From NCBI GenBank assembly GCA_040902885.1, contig JBBDWK010000052.1:62001-126000 (forward strand): a DNA stretch of 64,000 bases, in the 5' to 3' direction. Position 1 is the stretch's first letter. Each line of letters starts with the position of its first letter. A program made the translations under genes and the position numbers. This stretch comes from JBBDWK01 sp040902885 (lineage in GTDB: Bacteria > Acidobacteriota > Terriglobia > Bryobacterales > Bryobacteraceae). A model generated the notes under the pieces. The model was not told the origin of the DNA. It searched no databases and saw nothing but the letters and a program-made list of their open reading frames with translations. Below, one piece after another: positions 7,370 through 15,598 of this stretch.

Positions 7370-8715
7370 GAACTCAATAATCCCGGCAAATGCCCGGTGC
7401 TGTCTCCAAAGCGCTCAACGGGCGTGCCGAAGGCGTCCAGCATGGAAACGTAGAGATTCGCGAGCGGGCTGTCCTCGCTATAAACCAGATGCTGGCCCGC
7501 ATGAATGCGGCCTCCTCCGCGGCCCCCCAGAACCAGGGGCAGCTTGTGCGGATCGTGCCTTTGTCCGTCGCTCAAGGCGGAGCCGAACAGGACCATGGAA
7601 TTGTCGAGAACGGTGGAGTCGCCCTCCTTCATGCCCTTCAGTTTCCGGAGAAGGTACGCGTACTGCTCGATGTGCCAGCGGTTGACGAGCTGGTACTGCC
7701 GCAGCTTATCGGGGTCCTTCTGATGATGCGACACGTCATGGTGCCCCGCGCTCACTCCTTCCAGGAAACGGAAACTGACGTTGCTGACGGCATTTCCGAA
7801 CATGAACGTACAGATCCGGGTCGTGTCGGTTTGGAATGCGGTCGCGATCATATCCATCATCAGCCGCACGTGTTCCGCGTGATCGGCCGGACGGTCCGTG
7901 GGAAGCGCCTTCGGATCCAAGGGGACACGCGCCTTCCATGCCGTCCGTGTGGCGCTGCCGGCGCGCTCGATCCGCTCTTCGAGCGAGCGCATGAGCGAAA
8001 GATATTCGTCCAGCCGCGCGCGGTCTTCCGAGCCTACCTGCGCGCGCAGCCGCCTGGCATCGCCCAGAACCCGGTCCAGCAACAGGCCGTCCATCTTGGC
8101 CGAGTTCCCCTGGGGACCCGAGGAGGCGCGGAAAAGCCGCTCATACACCGACCGGGGATTGATTTCCCGGGCCAGGGGGGTAACCGGATTGCTCCATGCG
8201 ATGTGAGATCCGTAAACCCGCGTATATCCGACCACTGCATCCACACCGATGGCCACGGGCGTTACGCCCAGTTCCAGCGACGGAAGAGGGGTCCGATCCC
8301 CGGCTCGTTGCGCGGCCACCTGGTCCATCGAGACGCCATTGCCGAGATCGGCTCCGGGCGTCTTCTTGATGGTCGTGCAGGTTAGGATCGCCGCTTCCTT
8401 CACGTAATGGCCGTCGCCGCCTTTCGAGGCCGCGTTCCAGAGATTGCTCAGCACGACCACCTGGTCCTTGAGATCCTGGAGCGGCTCGAGGGTTGGCGAG
8501 AGCGTGAAGTCGCGGCCTGCACCCCGCGGGGACCACTCGTTCGTATTCACCCCGTTGGGCATGTATAGCATCGCCATGCGGACGGGATTCGCCGGCGCCC
8601 CGGTTGATGCCAGCGCCGAAGAAGGAGCCATAGCTTCCAGCCAAGGCAGGCCCAAGCCGACCCCAGCGCCCCGAAGCAGCGTTCTGCGTGAAATAGAGAG
8701 CCTACGAGTAGTCAT
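7366..8715 (-). CDS. DUF1552 domain-containing protein
   Basis: The 449-residue product has a Tat-like leader (SRRTLLRGAGVGLGLPWLEA) and the DUF1552 markers MAMLYMPNGVN, MLFGSALSDGQRHDPHKLP (with V before) and the closing FGDSTGHLPGLL. It is a paralogue of the protein at 1353. Its ATG overlaps the stop of the DUF1592 gene upstream (8712-8715), the usual gene order for these two families, which suggests they work together at the cell surface. The substrate and reaction of the pair are unknown. The downstream GTGA overlap couples it to the small secreted protein. Confidence 0.94.
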   Translation of the reverse strand: MTTRRLSISRRTLLRGAGVGLGLPWLEAMAPSSALASTGAPANPVRMAMLYMPNGVNTNEWSPRGAGRDFTLSPTLEPLQDLKDQVVVLSNLWNAASKGGDGHYVKEAAILTCTTIKKTPGADLGNGVSMDQVAAQRAGDRTPLPSLELGVTPVAIGVDAVVGYTRVYGSHIAWSNPVTPLAREINPRSVYERLFRASSGPQGNSAKMDGLLLDRVLGDARRLRAQVGSEDRARLDEYLSLMRSLEERIERAGSATRTAWKARVPLDPKALPTDRPADHAEHVRLMMDMIATAFQTDTTRICTFMFGNAVSNVSFRFLEGVSAGHHDVSHHQKDPDKLRQYQLVNRWHIEQYAYLLRKLKGMKEGDSTVLDNSMVLFGSALSDGQRHDPHKLPLVLGGRGGGRIHAGQHLVYSEDSPLANLYVSMLDAFGTPVERFGDSTGHLPGLLSS

Positions 8716-10628
8716 TCCGTGCGTTGCTCCTTCCCTCCGCGCGTAGCGGCCCGATACCGGAACGGCACGCTCAACACGATCGCCTCGATCAGTGTCCGCG
8801 CGCTATAGTCATTCTCCTTCAGTTGAGCCACGATGGCATCTACTGTACAGGAATCTTTTAACGTCAATCCGCGTCCGAGCGCGTAGCCCAGCATCTTGCT
8901 CGTCAGGTTGTGGATGAACAGGTCCTTCCGTTCGAGCAGGGCAGCTTTGAGTCCGTCCGGACCCTGGAATTTCGTTCCATCCGGCAGCTCGCCCGAATTA
9001 TCCACGGGCTTGCCGCCATCCTCGTCCCTCCAGCGGCCAATTACATCATAATTCTCGAGCGCGAAGCCCAGGGGATCGATCCGGCTATGGCAACTGGCGC
9101 AAACCGGGTCTGCCCGATGCCGCGCGAGCCGTTCCCGAACCGACTTTGGCGCCGCGCCCGCGTGCTCCTCTTCCAGCGCGGGCACGTCCGCGGGCGGCGG
9201 CGGCGGCGGAGTCCCCAACATCGAATCCAAAATCCACGTTCCGCGCAGAACCGGGCTCGTCCGGTAAGGATACGACGACACCGCCAGAATCGCCGGCATC
9301 CCCAGCAAACCTCCGCGATGCGTGCCCTCGGGAAGTTCCACCCACTGCGGCTGCTTGTTCTGGTTCTGCCGGATCGGCAGCTTCACTCCGTAGTGTTTCG
9401 AGAGATTGCTGGTTCCGATGGTGTACTTCGAGTCCAGCAGGTTCAACAGGGAGAGATTCTGCACGAGAATCTCTCTCAGAAAGAGAACCGGCTGAAGGCG
9501 GATGTCCGATCGCAACTCTTCATCGTTCGCATAGGTGGGGAAAAGCTTTGCGTCCGGCGATTTGTCGGTCGCCAGCTCGCGCGTGTGGAGCCACTGCTCG
9601 ATGAACCGCTGGGTAAAGCCGAGCGACCGGTCATTACGGAGCATGCGCTGGACCAGCTCTTTGAGGACCCCCGGATCGTGCAGCTTGCCTGCTGCCGCAA
9701 CGTCGAACAGCAGCTCGTCCGGCATGCTGCCCCATAGAAAATAGGAAAGCCGGGCTGCCAGCGCATACTGATCGAGGGGGCGCGGTTCGGGGTTGCGGTT
9801 GGGAGGCTCCGCGCGGAACAGAAAGAGGGGAGAAACCAGCGCGCTGCGGAGAGCGAAGAGTATGGAAGCCTCGAAAGGTTCGCCCTGTTTCCTGGCCGCC
9901 CGGAAGAGTTGCATATAAGGCGCGATATCGCGGGCGTCCACAGGACGGCGAAACGCTCGCGGCAGGAACGCCCCCAGAATTTTGCGCGCCGCCTGGTCCG
10001 GAGAAACACCGGGGCCGGGCTTGGCTACCAGAATTTTCGCGCGCGATTTAAATTCCTTGGCCGCGAAGTCGATGGCGAACTTCGCAACCTCCATGTACTT
10101 CTCGGAATGGAGCGGCGAGAGGAACAAAGTTTCGGCCGCGTTGTCAAAGCCCTCGCCGCCCGCGCCGTCGGCGGGAAGCGCGTGGCCGATGTCCAGATGA
10201 ATGTCCAGCAGGTCGCGAACCGTAGCCGTATACTCATCGCGGTTGAGCCGCCGGATGGGGGCAGGTCCGGGAGCGATGCCGGCGGCGCAGGCTTCCACCC
10301 GTAAGGCGTGGTCCACCCACTGCGTGAAATGTTCGCGCGGGTCGAGGGGCGGCGCGGGAGAACCTTTGGGCGGCATCTCTCCGTTCTTCACGCGGGCGAC
10401 GAGCTTGGTCCATCGCTGCGCCTCTGTCTGAAGACTTACCGTTGTGCCGACTCGCTGGATGTTAAACCCACCCGCGGGAGTCTTGTCCTGATGGCAGTTT
10501 TGACAATACGTTTTCAGGAAAGTCTGCGCATCCGCAAACGAATAGGCTCCCTGTTGCGCGCTCAAGTCCACGGTGGAAGTGACGAGCAGGGCGAGCGACA
10601 GGAGCCACCTTGCGGGATGGGGTGTCAT
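8712..10628 (-). CDS. DUF1592/DUF1588 cytochrome-like protein (planctomycete-type PSD family)
   Basis: The 638-residue exported protein has a signal peptide and a first haem site CQNCH (about residue 42), followed by the DUF1587 block (RRLNRDEYTATVRDLLD), DUF1595/DUF1592 regions (FLPRAFRRPVD; YALAARLSYFLWGSMPDELL), then DUF1588 with a second site CASCHSRIDPLGFALENYD and DUF1585 at the end (DSCTVDAIVAQLKENDYS). This domain order is the standard full-length form. Two CXXCH motifs point to a c-type cytochrome-like redox role in the periplasm, inferred from the motifs. It overlaps the DUF1552 gene by four bases. Confidence 0.94.
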   Translation of the reverse strand: MTPHPARWLLSLALLVTSTVDLSAQQGAYSFADAQTFLKTYCQNCHQDKTPAGGFNIQRVGTTVSLQTEAQRWTKLVARVKNGEMPPKGSPAPPLDPREHFTQWVDHALRVEACAAGIAPGPAPIRRLNRDEYTATVRDLLDIHLDIGHALPADGAGGEGFDNAAETLFLSPLHSEKYMEVAKFAIDFAAKEFKSRAKILVAKPGPGVSPDQAARKILGAFLPRAFRRPVDARDIAPYMQLFRAARKQGEPFEASILFALRSALVSPLFLFRAEPPNRNPEPRPLDQYALAARLSYFLWGSMPDELLFDVAAAGKLHDPGVLKELVQRMLRNDRSLGFTQRFIEQWLHTRELATDKSPDAKLFPTYANDEELRSDIRLQPVLFLREILVQNLSLLNLLDSKYTIGTSNLSKHYGVKLPIRQNQNKQPQWVELPEGTHRGGLLGMPAILAVSSYPYRTSPVLRGTWILDSMLGTPPPPPPADVPALEEEHAGAAPKSVRERLARHRADPVCASCHSRIDPLGFALENYDVIGRWRDEDGGKPVDNSGELPDGTKFQGPDGLKAALLERKDLFIHNLTSKMLGYALGRGLTLKDSCTVDAIVAQLKENDYSARTLIEAIVLSVPFRYRAATRGGKEQRTE

Positions 10629-10663
10629 ACGATATGGTGACGGACATCAGTTTACCATTTGAC

Positions 10664-11677
10664 TTACTTGATTCCCACGACCATCGAATCGGGTCCGGCC
10701 AGATGCTCGACACGGGTTTCGCGAAAGCCCGCTTCTTTCATCCACCCCTGGCAGTCGGCGCCGGTGTAGTCGAAGCCTCCGGGCGTTTCGATCAGCATGT
10801 TGAGGCTCATGAGCAGGCCCAGGGCGTTTTTTGAGCGGCCGTCATCGATCAATGCCTCGTAGACCAGGAAAGCGCCCCCTTCGGGCAACGCTTCATAGGC
10901 CTTGGCGATAAGCATCTTCTTCTCCTCCAGGTTCCAGTCGTGGAGGATATGGCCCATCGTGACTACGTCCGCTTTCGGAATGGGATCGGTGAAGAAGCTG
11001 CCCGGGACGAATTTCACCCGGCCGGAGAGGCAGTTTTCCTCGACGTACTCCTCGAAAACCGGACCGGCTTCGGCCAGGTCGAATCCGATGCCCGTCAGGT
11101 GCGGGTGCGCCTTCACAATCTGGACCACCGTATCGCCCTGTGCCGTGCCTACGTCAACGATTGTTCTGTAGTCCTTCCACGGGAATTTGGCGGCGATCGC
11201 GAGATTTGCCCCACGGCTCAACCCGGACATCGCCTTAAGGAACTCTTTGAGCCGGGCGGGATCGGCGTACAACGCTTCGAAGAACGGAGTCCCTCCTGCC
11301 TTCGCCTCGTTCTGAAGTTGCCCGGTTCGAAGCGCCTCGGTGAGGGTGCCCCAGAACCGGTAGAGCCGGCTGTTCGCCATCTCGAGCACCCCGCCCATGT
11401 AGGAGGGCTTGCGTTTGTCGAGAAAGAGATCCGTGGCCGGTGTGTTCCGATAGCGCCTATCGACCCGCTCCAGGAAACCCAGGGCGACCAGCGCGTCGAG
11501 AAAGTCGCGGGCTGACCGCGGATGCAGGCCCAACCTGCTCCGCAATGTCTCCAGATCCTCCGGATGCCTGGCGAGCTCGGTGAAAATTTCCATCTCCACC
11601 GCGCTCAAGAGCGCCTTTGAAGCCCAGAATCCCAGGCCGACTTGTAGGATGTGCTCTGGTGTCGATTGCGCGCTCAT
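10664..11677 (-). CDS. SAM-dependent O-methyltransferase (Methyltransf_2 type)
   Basis: The 337-residue protein has an N-terminal winged-helix dimerisation domain (about 10-95; LRSRLGLHPRSARDFLDALVALGFLE is its recognition region, quoted here only as residues 45-70) and a C-terminal Rossmann methyltransferase with IVDVGTAQGDTVVQIV (SAM motif I), the acidic FDLAEAG, and GHILHDWN, whose His is the expected general base. The family methylates phenolic hydroxyls of small molecules, such as acetylserotonin or polyketides. No biosynthetic genes lie nearby, so the acceptor is unknown. It is 35 bases upstream of the DUF1592 gene on the same strand and may be the first gene of that operon. Confidence 0.88.
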   Translation of the reverse strand: MSAQSTPEHILQVGLGFWASKALLSAVEMEIFTELARHPEDLETLRSRLGLHPRSARDFLDALVALGFLERVDRRYRNTPATDLFLDKRKPSYMGGVLEMANSRLYRFWGTLTEALRTGQLQNEAKAGGTPFFEALYADPARLKEFLKAMSGLSRGANLAIAAKFPWKDYRTIVDVGTAQGDTVVQIVKAHPHLTGIGFDLAEAGPVFEEYVEENCLSGRVKFVPGSFFTDPIPKADVVTMGHILHDWNLEEKKMLIAKAYEALPEGGAFLVYEALIDDGRSKNALGLLMSLNMLIETPGGFDYTGADCQGWMKEAGFRETRVEHLAGPDSMVVGIK

Positions 11678-11745
11678 TGTTGGTCTGCTCCCCGCAAATA
11701 GAACATTGTAGACCGTGCTGTCATTCGTGAACTGACAGCAATGGA

Positions 11746-12072
11746 TTACCGGATGCCAATGCGAACAACATCACCCGGCTTCAAGACGTCGAGCGCGGCG
11801 AGTACATCCGGCAAGAGAACCACAAGATCGTCGATGTTGGTGGTGCGAGCCTGAAGGACTACGAGCGAGATCGCACGGTCACGCAGGCTTTGCTGATGCG
11901 GCATATTCTGATCAACCGTAATCAGCAGTTCAAAGCCCGCTTGTTCGGCTGCGGCCAGGAGTTCACCGTTGGCCAATCCCCTCAAGCCCGCGTAGCGACA
12001 GGTTTGGCAGTCGTGGCCGGGAAAATGATGACGCAGGACCTCGTCTATGCACTCGTCTAGGAGGATGCGCAC
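11746..12072 (-). CDS. DUF5615 PIN-like protein (putative toxin)
   Basis: The 108-residue product starts MRILLDECID, the conserved acidic N-terminus of DUF5615/Mut7-C-like PIN domains, and has the later LLITVDQNMPHQ strand with a second Asp and a C-terminal hydrophobic helix. These residues would form a metal-dependent RNase site. Its GTG start follows directly on the TAA of the DUF433 gene, the usual antitoxin-then-toxin order. A toxin role is inferred from the family pairing. Complete length for the family. Confidence 0.85.
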   Translation of the reverse strand: MRILLDECIDEVLRHHFPGHDCQTCRYAGLRGLANGELLAAAEQAGFELLITVDQNMPHQQSLRDRAISLVVLQARTTNIDDLVVLLPDVLAALDVLKPGDVVRIGIR

Positions 12073-12279
12073 TTAGTGGCTGGCGAGCAGAGATTCTTTT
12101 GCTTCTTCCAGCGCTTGCAGAGCCATCTCCCGGCTGACGGTGGGGAAGCCCTCCAGAAAGCGCTCCAGACTGTGTCCAGCTTCGAGGTAGTCGAATAGGG
12201 TGCGCACTAGAACTCGCGTACCTCGAAACGTAGGCTCACCGGACATGATTCCGGGATCGCGAACCACGACCGACTCCAT
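12073..12279 (-). CDS. DUF433 protein (putative antitoxin partner of DUF5615)
   Basis: The short protein carries the DUF433 core IMSGEPTFRGTRVLV, then LEAGHSLERFLEGFPTVS, the helix-turn-helix-like part of these VapB-type antitoxins. It lies directly upstream of the DUF5615 gene with no gap. I use the ATG at 12279; a TTG at 12297 would add six residues. It should neutralise the downstream PIN-like protein and may bind its own promoter, by family analogy. Confidence 0.85.
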   Translation of the reverse strand: MESVVVRDPGIMSGEPTFRGTRVLVRTLFDYLEAGHSLERFLEGFPTVSREMALQALEEAKESLLASH

Positions 12280-12356
12280 CCCCTTAGTATGCCTCAATTT
12301 CAGGCAGCTGTATCATCGACGCTCGTCCGCGACAACCTCTTGCGCGAAGGCCGATC

Positions 12357-12868
12357 CGCCTCACAACCCATCTGCGCTATGCTTTCCCTCGTGATCGTAG
12401 ACGTACACAGCCATTACTGGGAATATCCGGCGCATTTCTCCGAGGATTTCAAAATTCAGGCCAAACGCGCCCGAGGCGACGTGGAAGTGGACCTGACCGT
12501 CCGCTGGGACGAGTACGCCGCCAGCGCGGTGGACTGCGGCAAGACCGTCGTCTTCGGCGGCAAGGCCAAGCTCTCGGGCCTGTGGGTGCCCGACCGCGAG
12601 GTGGCAGCCTATGTTGGGGCGCATTCCGATAAGCTGATCGGTTTTCTGTCGCTCGATCCGACCCAGCCGGGATGGCAGGACGAGCTGGTGGAGGGCCACC
12701 AGGACCTGAAGATGAAGGGGATCAAGCTCCTCTCGATGTACGCGGGTTTCCATCCCAACGACCGGCGCTTCGACTACATCTGGGAGTACGCCACACGCCA
12801 CGGCCTGCCGGTGCTCCTCCACACCGGAACCACCTTCATCTCGCAGGCGCCGCTCGATTGCACCTTGC
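12357..12868. repeat. 512-bp direct repeat, copy A (truncated amidohydrolase 5' end)
   Basis: The segment is repeated at 14716-15227, offset 2359 bases, with ten mismatches counted by eye. It covers the sequence just upstream of the amidohydrolase start and its first 163 codons. Nine of the ten differences are synonymous. Copy A ends at 12868, where unrelated lower-GC sequence begins. Confidence 0.95.
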
Positions 12869-12987
12869 GGTCTGAGGCACCAATTTTCAGGAGCCAATGT
12901 TCAGCTCAGCCTGATTGTGAATCGTTGTACACTACATCTTCATGCCACAGATTCCAAGCCGTTTCGTCGACATTGTCCAGCAGCTAA
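12379..12987 (+). pseudogene. Truncated amidohydrolase, 5' remnant
   Basis: From the ATG at 12379 the first 163 codons match the intact amidohydrolase at 14738, including the metal-binding DVHSH motif; then 39 unrelated codons follow to a stop at 12987. The remnant lacks the AHLSH and GSDYPF motifs that supply the remaining metal ligands and catalytic Asp, so it should be inactive. The foreign tail overlaps the start of the DUF262-HNH gene. An earlier in-frame ATG at 12289 exists but has no counterpart in the intact copy. Confidence 0.88.
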
Positions 12988-14666
12988 CAGAGAATAAACA
13001 GCCCAGACGAGCAACCGTCCGTAGCGTACTGAAATGGTTCAATGCCGCACGCCGGGGTGCCAACGTTGTCGTTGAGATTGGAGAGGCGCTGAAACTAGCG
13101 GGCCTGGAGACGGAGCCGCCTTTCGCCCAAGCCGGAATCGATGAGCCGATTCGGTTCGTACTTCGGTCTCCCACCAAGGGTCCACTGCCTAACGCTTCGA
13201 CAGCTCCCCCGGGGCAGGCGGAACAGCCTCCTTCCACATTGGCTCCCCAGGATGACGGTACGAAGCCTTCAATGAACGGTAATGATACTACACCCGATCT
13301 GACGTCCCCTGATTTCTTGGAACCTGAACTCGACGAAGTGCAATCTCCGACTAAAGTTGATGATCGGCCCGTTTCGAGCCAGCCGCACGATTGGACTCTC
13401 TCAACGTTGCGGGACAAGTTGGATCGCGGCCAGTTGGAGCTTCAGCCGCCTTACCAACGAGAGTATGTCTGGAAGCTCCGTCCTGAACTTCCGTCACGGT
13501 TAATCGAATCTCTTCTACTAGAAATTCCGATACCCCCCATCTACTTCGGTAAGATTACGAGCGGGCGGCTTGAAGTCATCGACGGCCAGCAGCGGCTGAC
13601 TACGATGATCAACTTCATTAGCAACAAGTTCCAGCTACAACGCCTGCAGAGGATGGGCAGTCTGAACGGTAAGTCCTTCAAAGAGCTCTCGGATGAGCAT
13701 CAGACCAAGATTCTGGACGCGCCTATCCGGAGCGTTGTGATCGATGCTGGCAGCAATACCGACCTTCGTTACGAAGTTTTCGAACGCCTCAACCGTGGTT
13801 CGATGGCTCTGAATGAGCAAGAACTTCGGAACTGTGTCTACCGTGGGCCGTTCAATGATCTGGTGGGCGAGCTCGAATGCGATCCCTACTGGCGCAAGAT
13901 TAGAGGAACCACGGTTCCCGAGCCGAGATTTATCGAGCGGGAAATCATCTTACGGTTCTTCGCGTTCGTCAACCGGCTTCAGTTCTATGCTGGAAACCTG
14001 AAACGATTTCTGAACGAGTATATGGCGTCTTACGCGCCCCGCGATGCTGACCAGATTAAGATACAGGCCAATGTTTTTAGGCAGACAGTTCAGAACATCT
14101 ACACTGTTTTCGGCCCGAACTCCGCGCGACTCTACAACATCGATCTCAAATCAAACAAGGGGGCTTGGGATACGAAGTTCTCGGTAGCGGCCCTGGATAT
14201 ACAGGTTGCTGCTCTCGTTGGCAAGTCACCCTCCAAAGTGCAAGCGGCGGCTGAGCAGATTCGAGAGCAATACTTGTATTGCCTTCTCTCGGATGCCGTG
14301 CTGCAATCCGCGATATCGAAGCAGACGGCTGGCACAATTCAGACCAAGTACCGCTGGATCGCGTTCAAGACGGTCGCCGAGCCGATCATCGATGGAACGA
14401 TCCTGGAGCCCAGATTCTTTGACATCACGTTCAGGCGTAGACTATTCGATGAGTCGCCCGTATGCAAGATCTGTGGGAATCAGATCTGTGGGAATCAGAT
14501 TCACTCCTTTGACGACAGCACGGTCGATCACGTACACCCGCACAGCAAGGGAGGGAAGACAGTTCCTGAAAACGGCCAAGTCGCTCACCGAAGCTGCAAC
14601 GCGAGGAAAAACACGTTTCTGCCTAGTGATTCCACGGCTGCTAAGTCGATCTCGCGTGTTGTTTAG
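12942..14666 (+). CDS. DUF262 and HNH domain protein (GmrSD-like putative defence nuclease)
   Basis: The 574-residue product has three parts. Residues 1-75 form a small domain with KWFNAARRGANVV and GLETEPPF...IDEPI; similar short domains precede defence-associated modules in other proteins, though I cannot name a family. Residues 76-145 are a Pro/Asp-rich linker. From 150 comes DUF262/GmrS-like sequence with PPYQREYVW (169-177) and the ParB-like VIDGQQRLTTM (212-222). The C-terminus is an HNH nuclease (CKICGNQ, DHVHPHSKGG, HRSCNARKN). GmrSD enzymes cut modified phage DNA in an NTP-dependent way; that role here is inferred. The gene is lower in GC than its surroundings and interrupts a duplicated amidohydrolase gene. 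Confidence 0.87.
   Translation: MPQIPSRFVDIVQQLTENKQPRRATVRSVLKWFNAARRGANVVVEIGEALKLAGLETEPPFAQAGIDEPIRFVLRSPTKGPLPNASTAPPGQAEQPPSTLAPQDDGTKPSMNGNDTTPDLTSPDFLEPELDEVQSPTKVDDRPVSSQPHDWTLSTLRDKLDRGQLELQPPYQREYVWKLRPELPSRLIESLLLEIPIPPIYFGKITSGRLEVIDGQQRLTTMINFISNKFQLQRLQRMGSLNGKSFKELSDEHQTKILDAPIRSVVIDAGSNTDLRYEVFERLNRGSMALNEQELRNCVYRGPFNDLVGELECDPYWRKIRGTTVPEPRFIEREIILRFFAFVNRLQFYAGNLKRFLNEYMASYAPRDADQIKIQANVFRQTVQNIYTVFGPNSARLYNIDLKSNKGAWDTKFSVAALDIQVAALVGKSPSKVQAAAEQIREQYLYCLLSDAVLQSAISKQTAGTIQTKYRWIAFKTVAEPIIDGTILEPRFFDITFRRRLFDESPVCKICGNQICGNQIHSFDDSTVDHVHPHSKGGKTVPENGQVAHRSCNARKNTFLPSDSTAAKSISRVV
14469..14498 (+). repeat. 15-bp tandem duplication in the HNH zinc knuckle
   Basis: ATCTGTGGGAATCAG occurs twice in a row (14469-14483 and 14484-14498). 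In the protein it doubles the pentapeptide ICGNQ, adding a third Cys next to the CKIC pair of the HNH domain. It keeps the frame, so the gene remains intact. Confidence 0.95.
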
Positions 14667-14715
14667 CTCGACTGTCAGTAACGTGAAATGGCCTTGAGCT
14701 GGGGTACGGAAACCA

Positions 14716-15227
14716 CGCCTCACAACCCATCTGCGCTATGCTTTCCCTCGTGATCGTAGACGTACACAGTCATTACTGGGAGTATCCGGCGCATTTCTCC
14801 GAGGATTTCAAAATTCAGGCCAAACGCGCCCGGGGCGACGTGGAAGTGGACCTGACCGTCCGCTGGGACGAGTACGCCGCCAGCGCGGTGGACTGCGGCA
14901 AGACCGTCGTCTTCGGCGGCAAGGCCAAGCTCTCGGGCCTGTGGGTGCCCGACCGCGAGGTGGCAGCCTATGTTGGGGCGCATTCCGATAAGCTGATCGG
15001 TTTTCTGTCGCTCGATCCGACCCAGCCGGGATGGCAGGACGAGCTGGTGGAGGGCCACCAGGACCTGAAGATGAAGGGGATCAAGCTCCTCTCGATGTAC
15101 GCGGGTTTCCATCCCAACGACCGGCGGTTCGACTACATCTGGGAGTACGCCACGCGGCACGGCCTGCCGGTGCTCCTCCACACCGGAACCACGTTCATCT
15201 CACAGGCCCCGCTCAATTGCACCTTGC
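14716..15227. repeat. 512-bp direct repeat, copy B (5' end of intact amidohydrolase)
   Basis: This is the second copy of 12357-12868. Beyond 15227 the amidohydrolase gene continues normally, so this copy restores a full-length gene downstream of the inserted DUF262-HNH unit. Confidence 0.95.
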
Positions 15228-15598
15228 CCCGGCTGCTGGACGACGTCGCGACCCGGTACCCGGACGTCAAGATGATCCTCGCGCACCTCAGCCATCCGTA
15301 CGAGGGAGAGTGCGTGGCCACCATCCGCAAACACCCCAACCTTTACGCGGACTGCTCCGCGCTGCACTACCGGCCCTTCCAGTTGTACAACTCGCTGATG
15401 CTGGTTCAGGAGTATGGCGTGTGGAACAAGCTGCTGTTCGGAAGCGACTATCCGTTCACGACGGTAACCGCAAGCGTGGACGGGATGCGCCGGTTGAACG
15501 ATATGCTGAAGGGCACGCAACTGCCCCGGTTGAATATGGACCGGATGGAGGAGATGTTCTGCCGCGACACCCTGAAGGTCCTGGGCATCAGTTATTGA
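14738..15598 (+). CDS. Amidohydrolase family (Amidohydro_2) metal-dependent hydrolase
   Basis: The 286-residue TIM-barrel protein has DVHSH near the N-terminus (metal ligands), LLHTGTT, ILAHLSHPYEG and GSDYPFTTV, which carries the catalytic Asp; this is the usual set for the Amidohydro_2 family of hydrolases, lactonases and decarboxylases. Length is normal. The ATG at 14738 corresponds to that in the truncated copy; a GTG at 14750 is an alternative. It overlaps convergently by 11 bases with the IclR regulator, and the neighbouring operon handles carboxylated or amide compounds, so a hydrolytic step in that catabolism is likely but unproven. Confidence 0.9.
   Translation: MLSLVIVDVHSHYWEYPAHFSEDFKIQAKRARGDVEVDLTVRWDEYAASAVDCGKTVVFGGKAKLSGLWVPDREVAAYVGAHSDKLIGFLSLDPTQPGWQDELVEGHQDLKMKGIKLLSMYAGFHPNDRRFDYIWEYATRHGLPVLLHTGTTFISQAPLNCTLPRLLDDVATRYPDVKMILAHLSHPYEGECVATIRKHPNLYADCSALHYRPFQLYNSLMLVQEYGVWNKLLFGSDYPFTTVTASVDGMRRLNDMLKGTQLPRLNMDRMEEMFCRDTLKVLGISY

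Noticed and set aside
12289..12378. Extended N-terminus of the truncated amidohydrolase
   Set aside because: The 30 codons before 12379 lie mostly outside the duplication and have no counterpart in the intact gene; they are chance coding in front of the conserved ATG.
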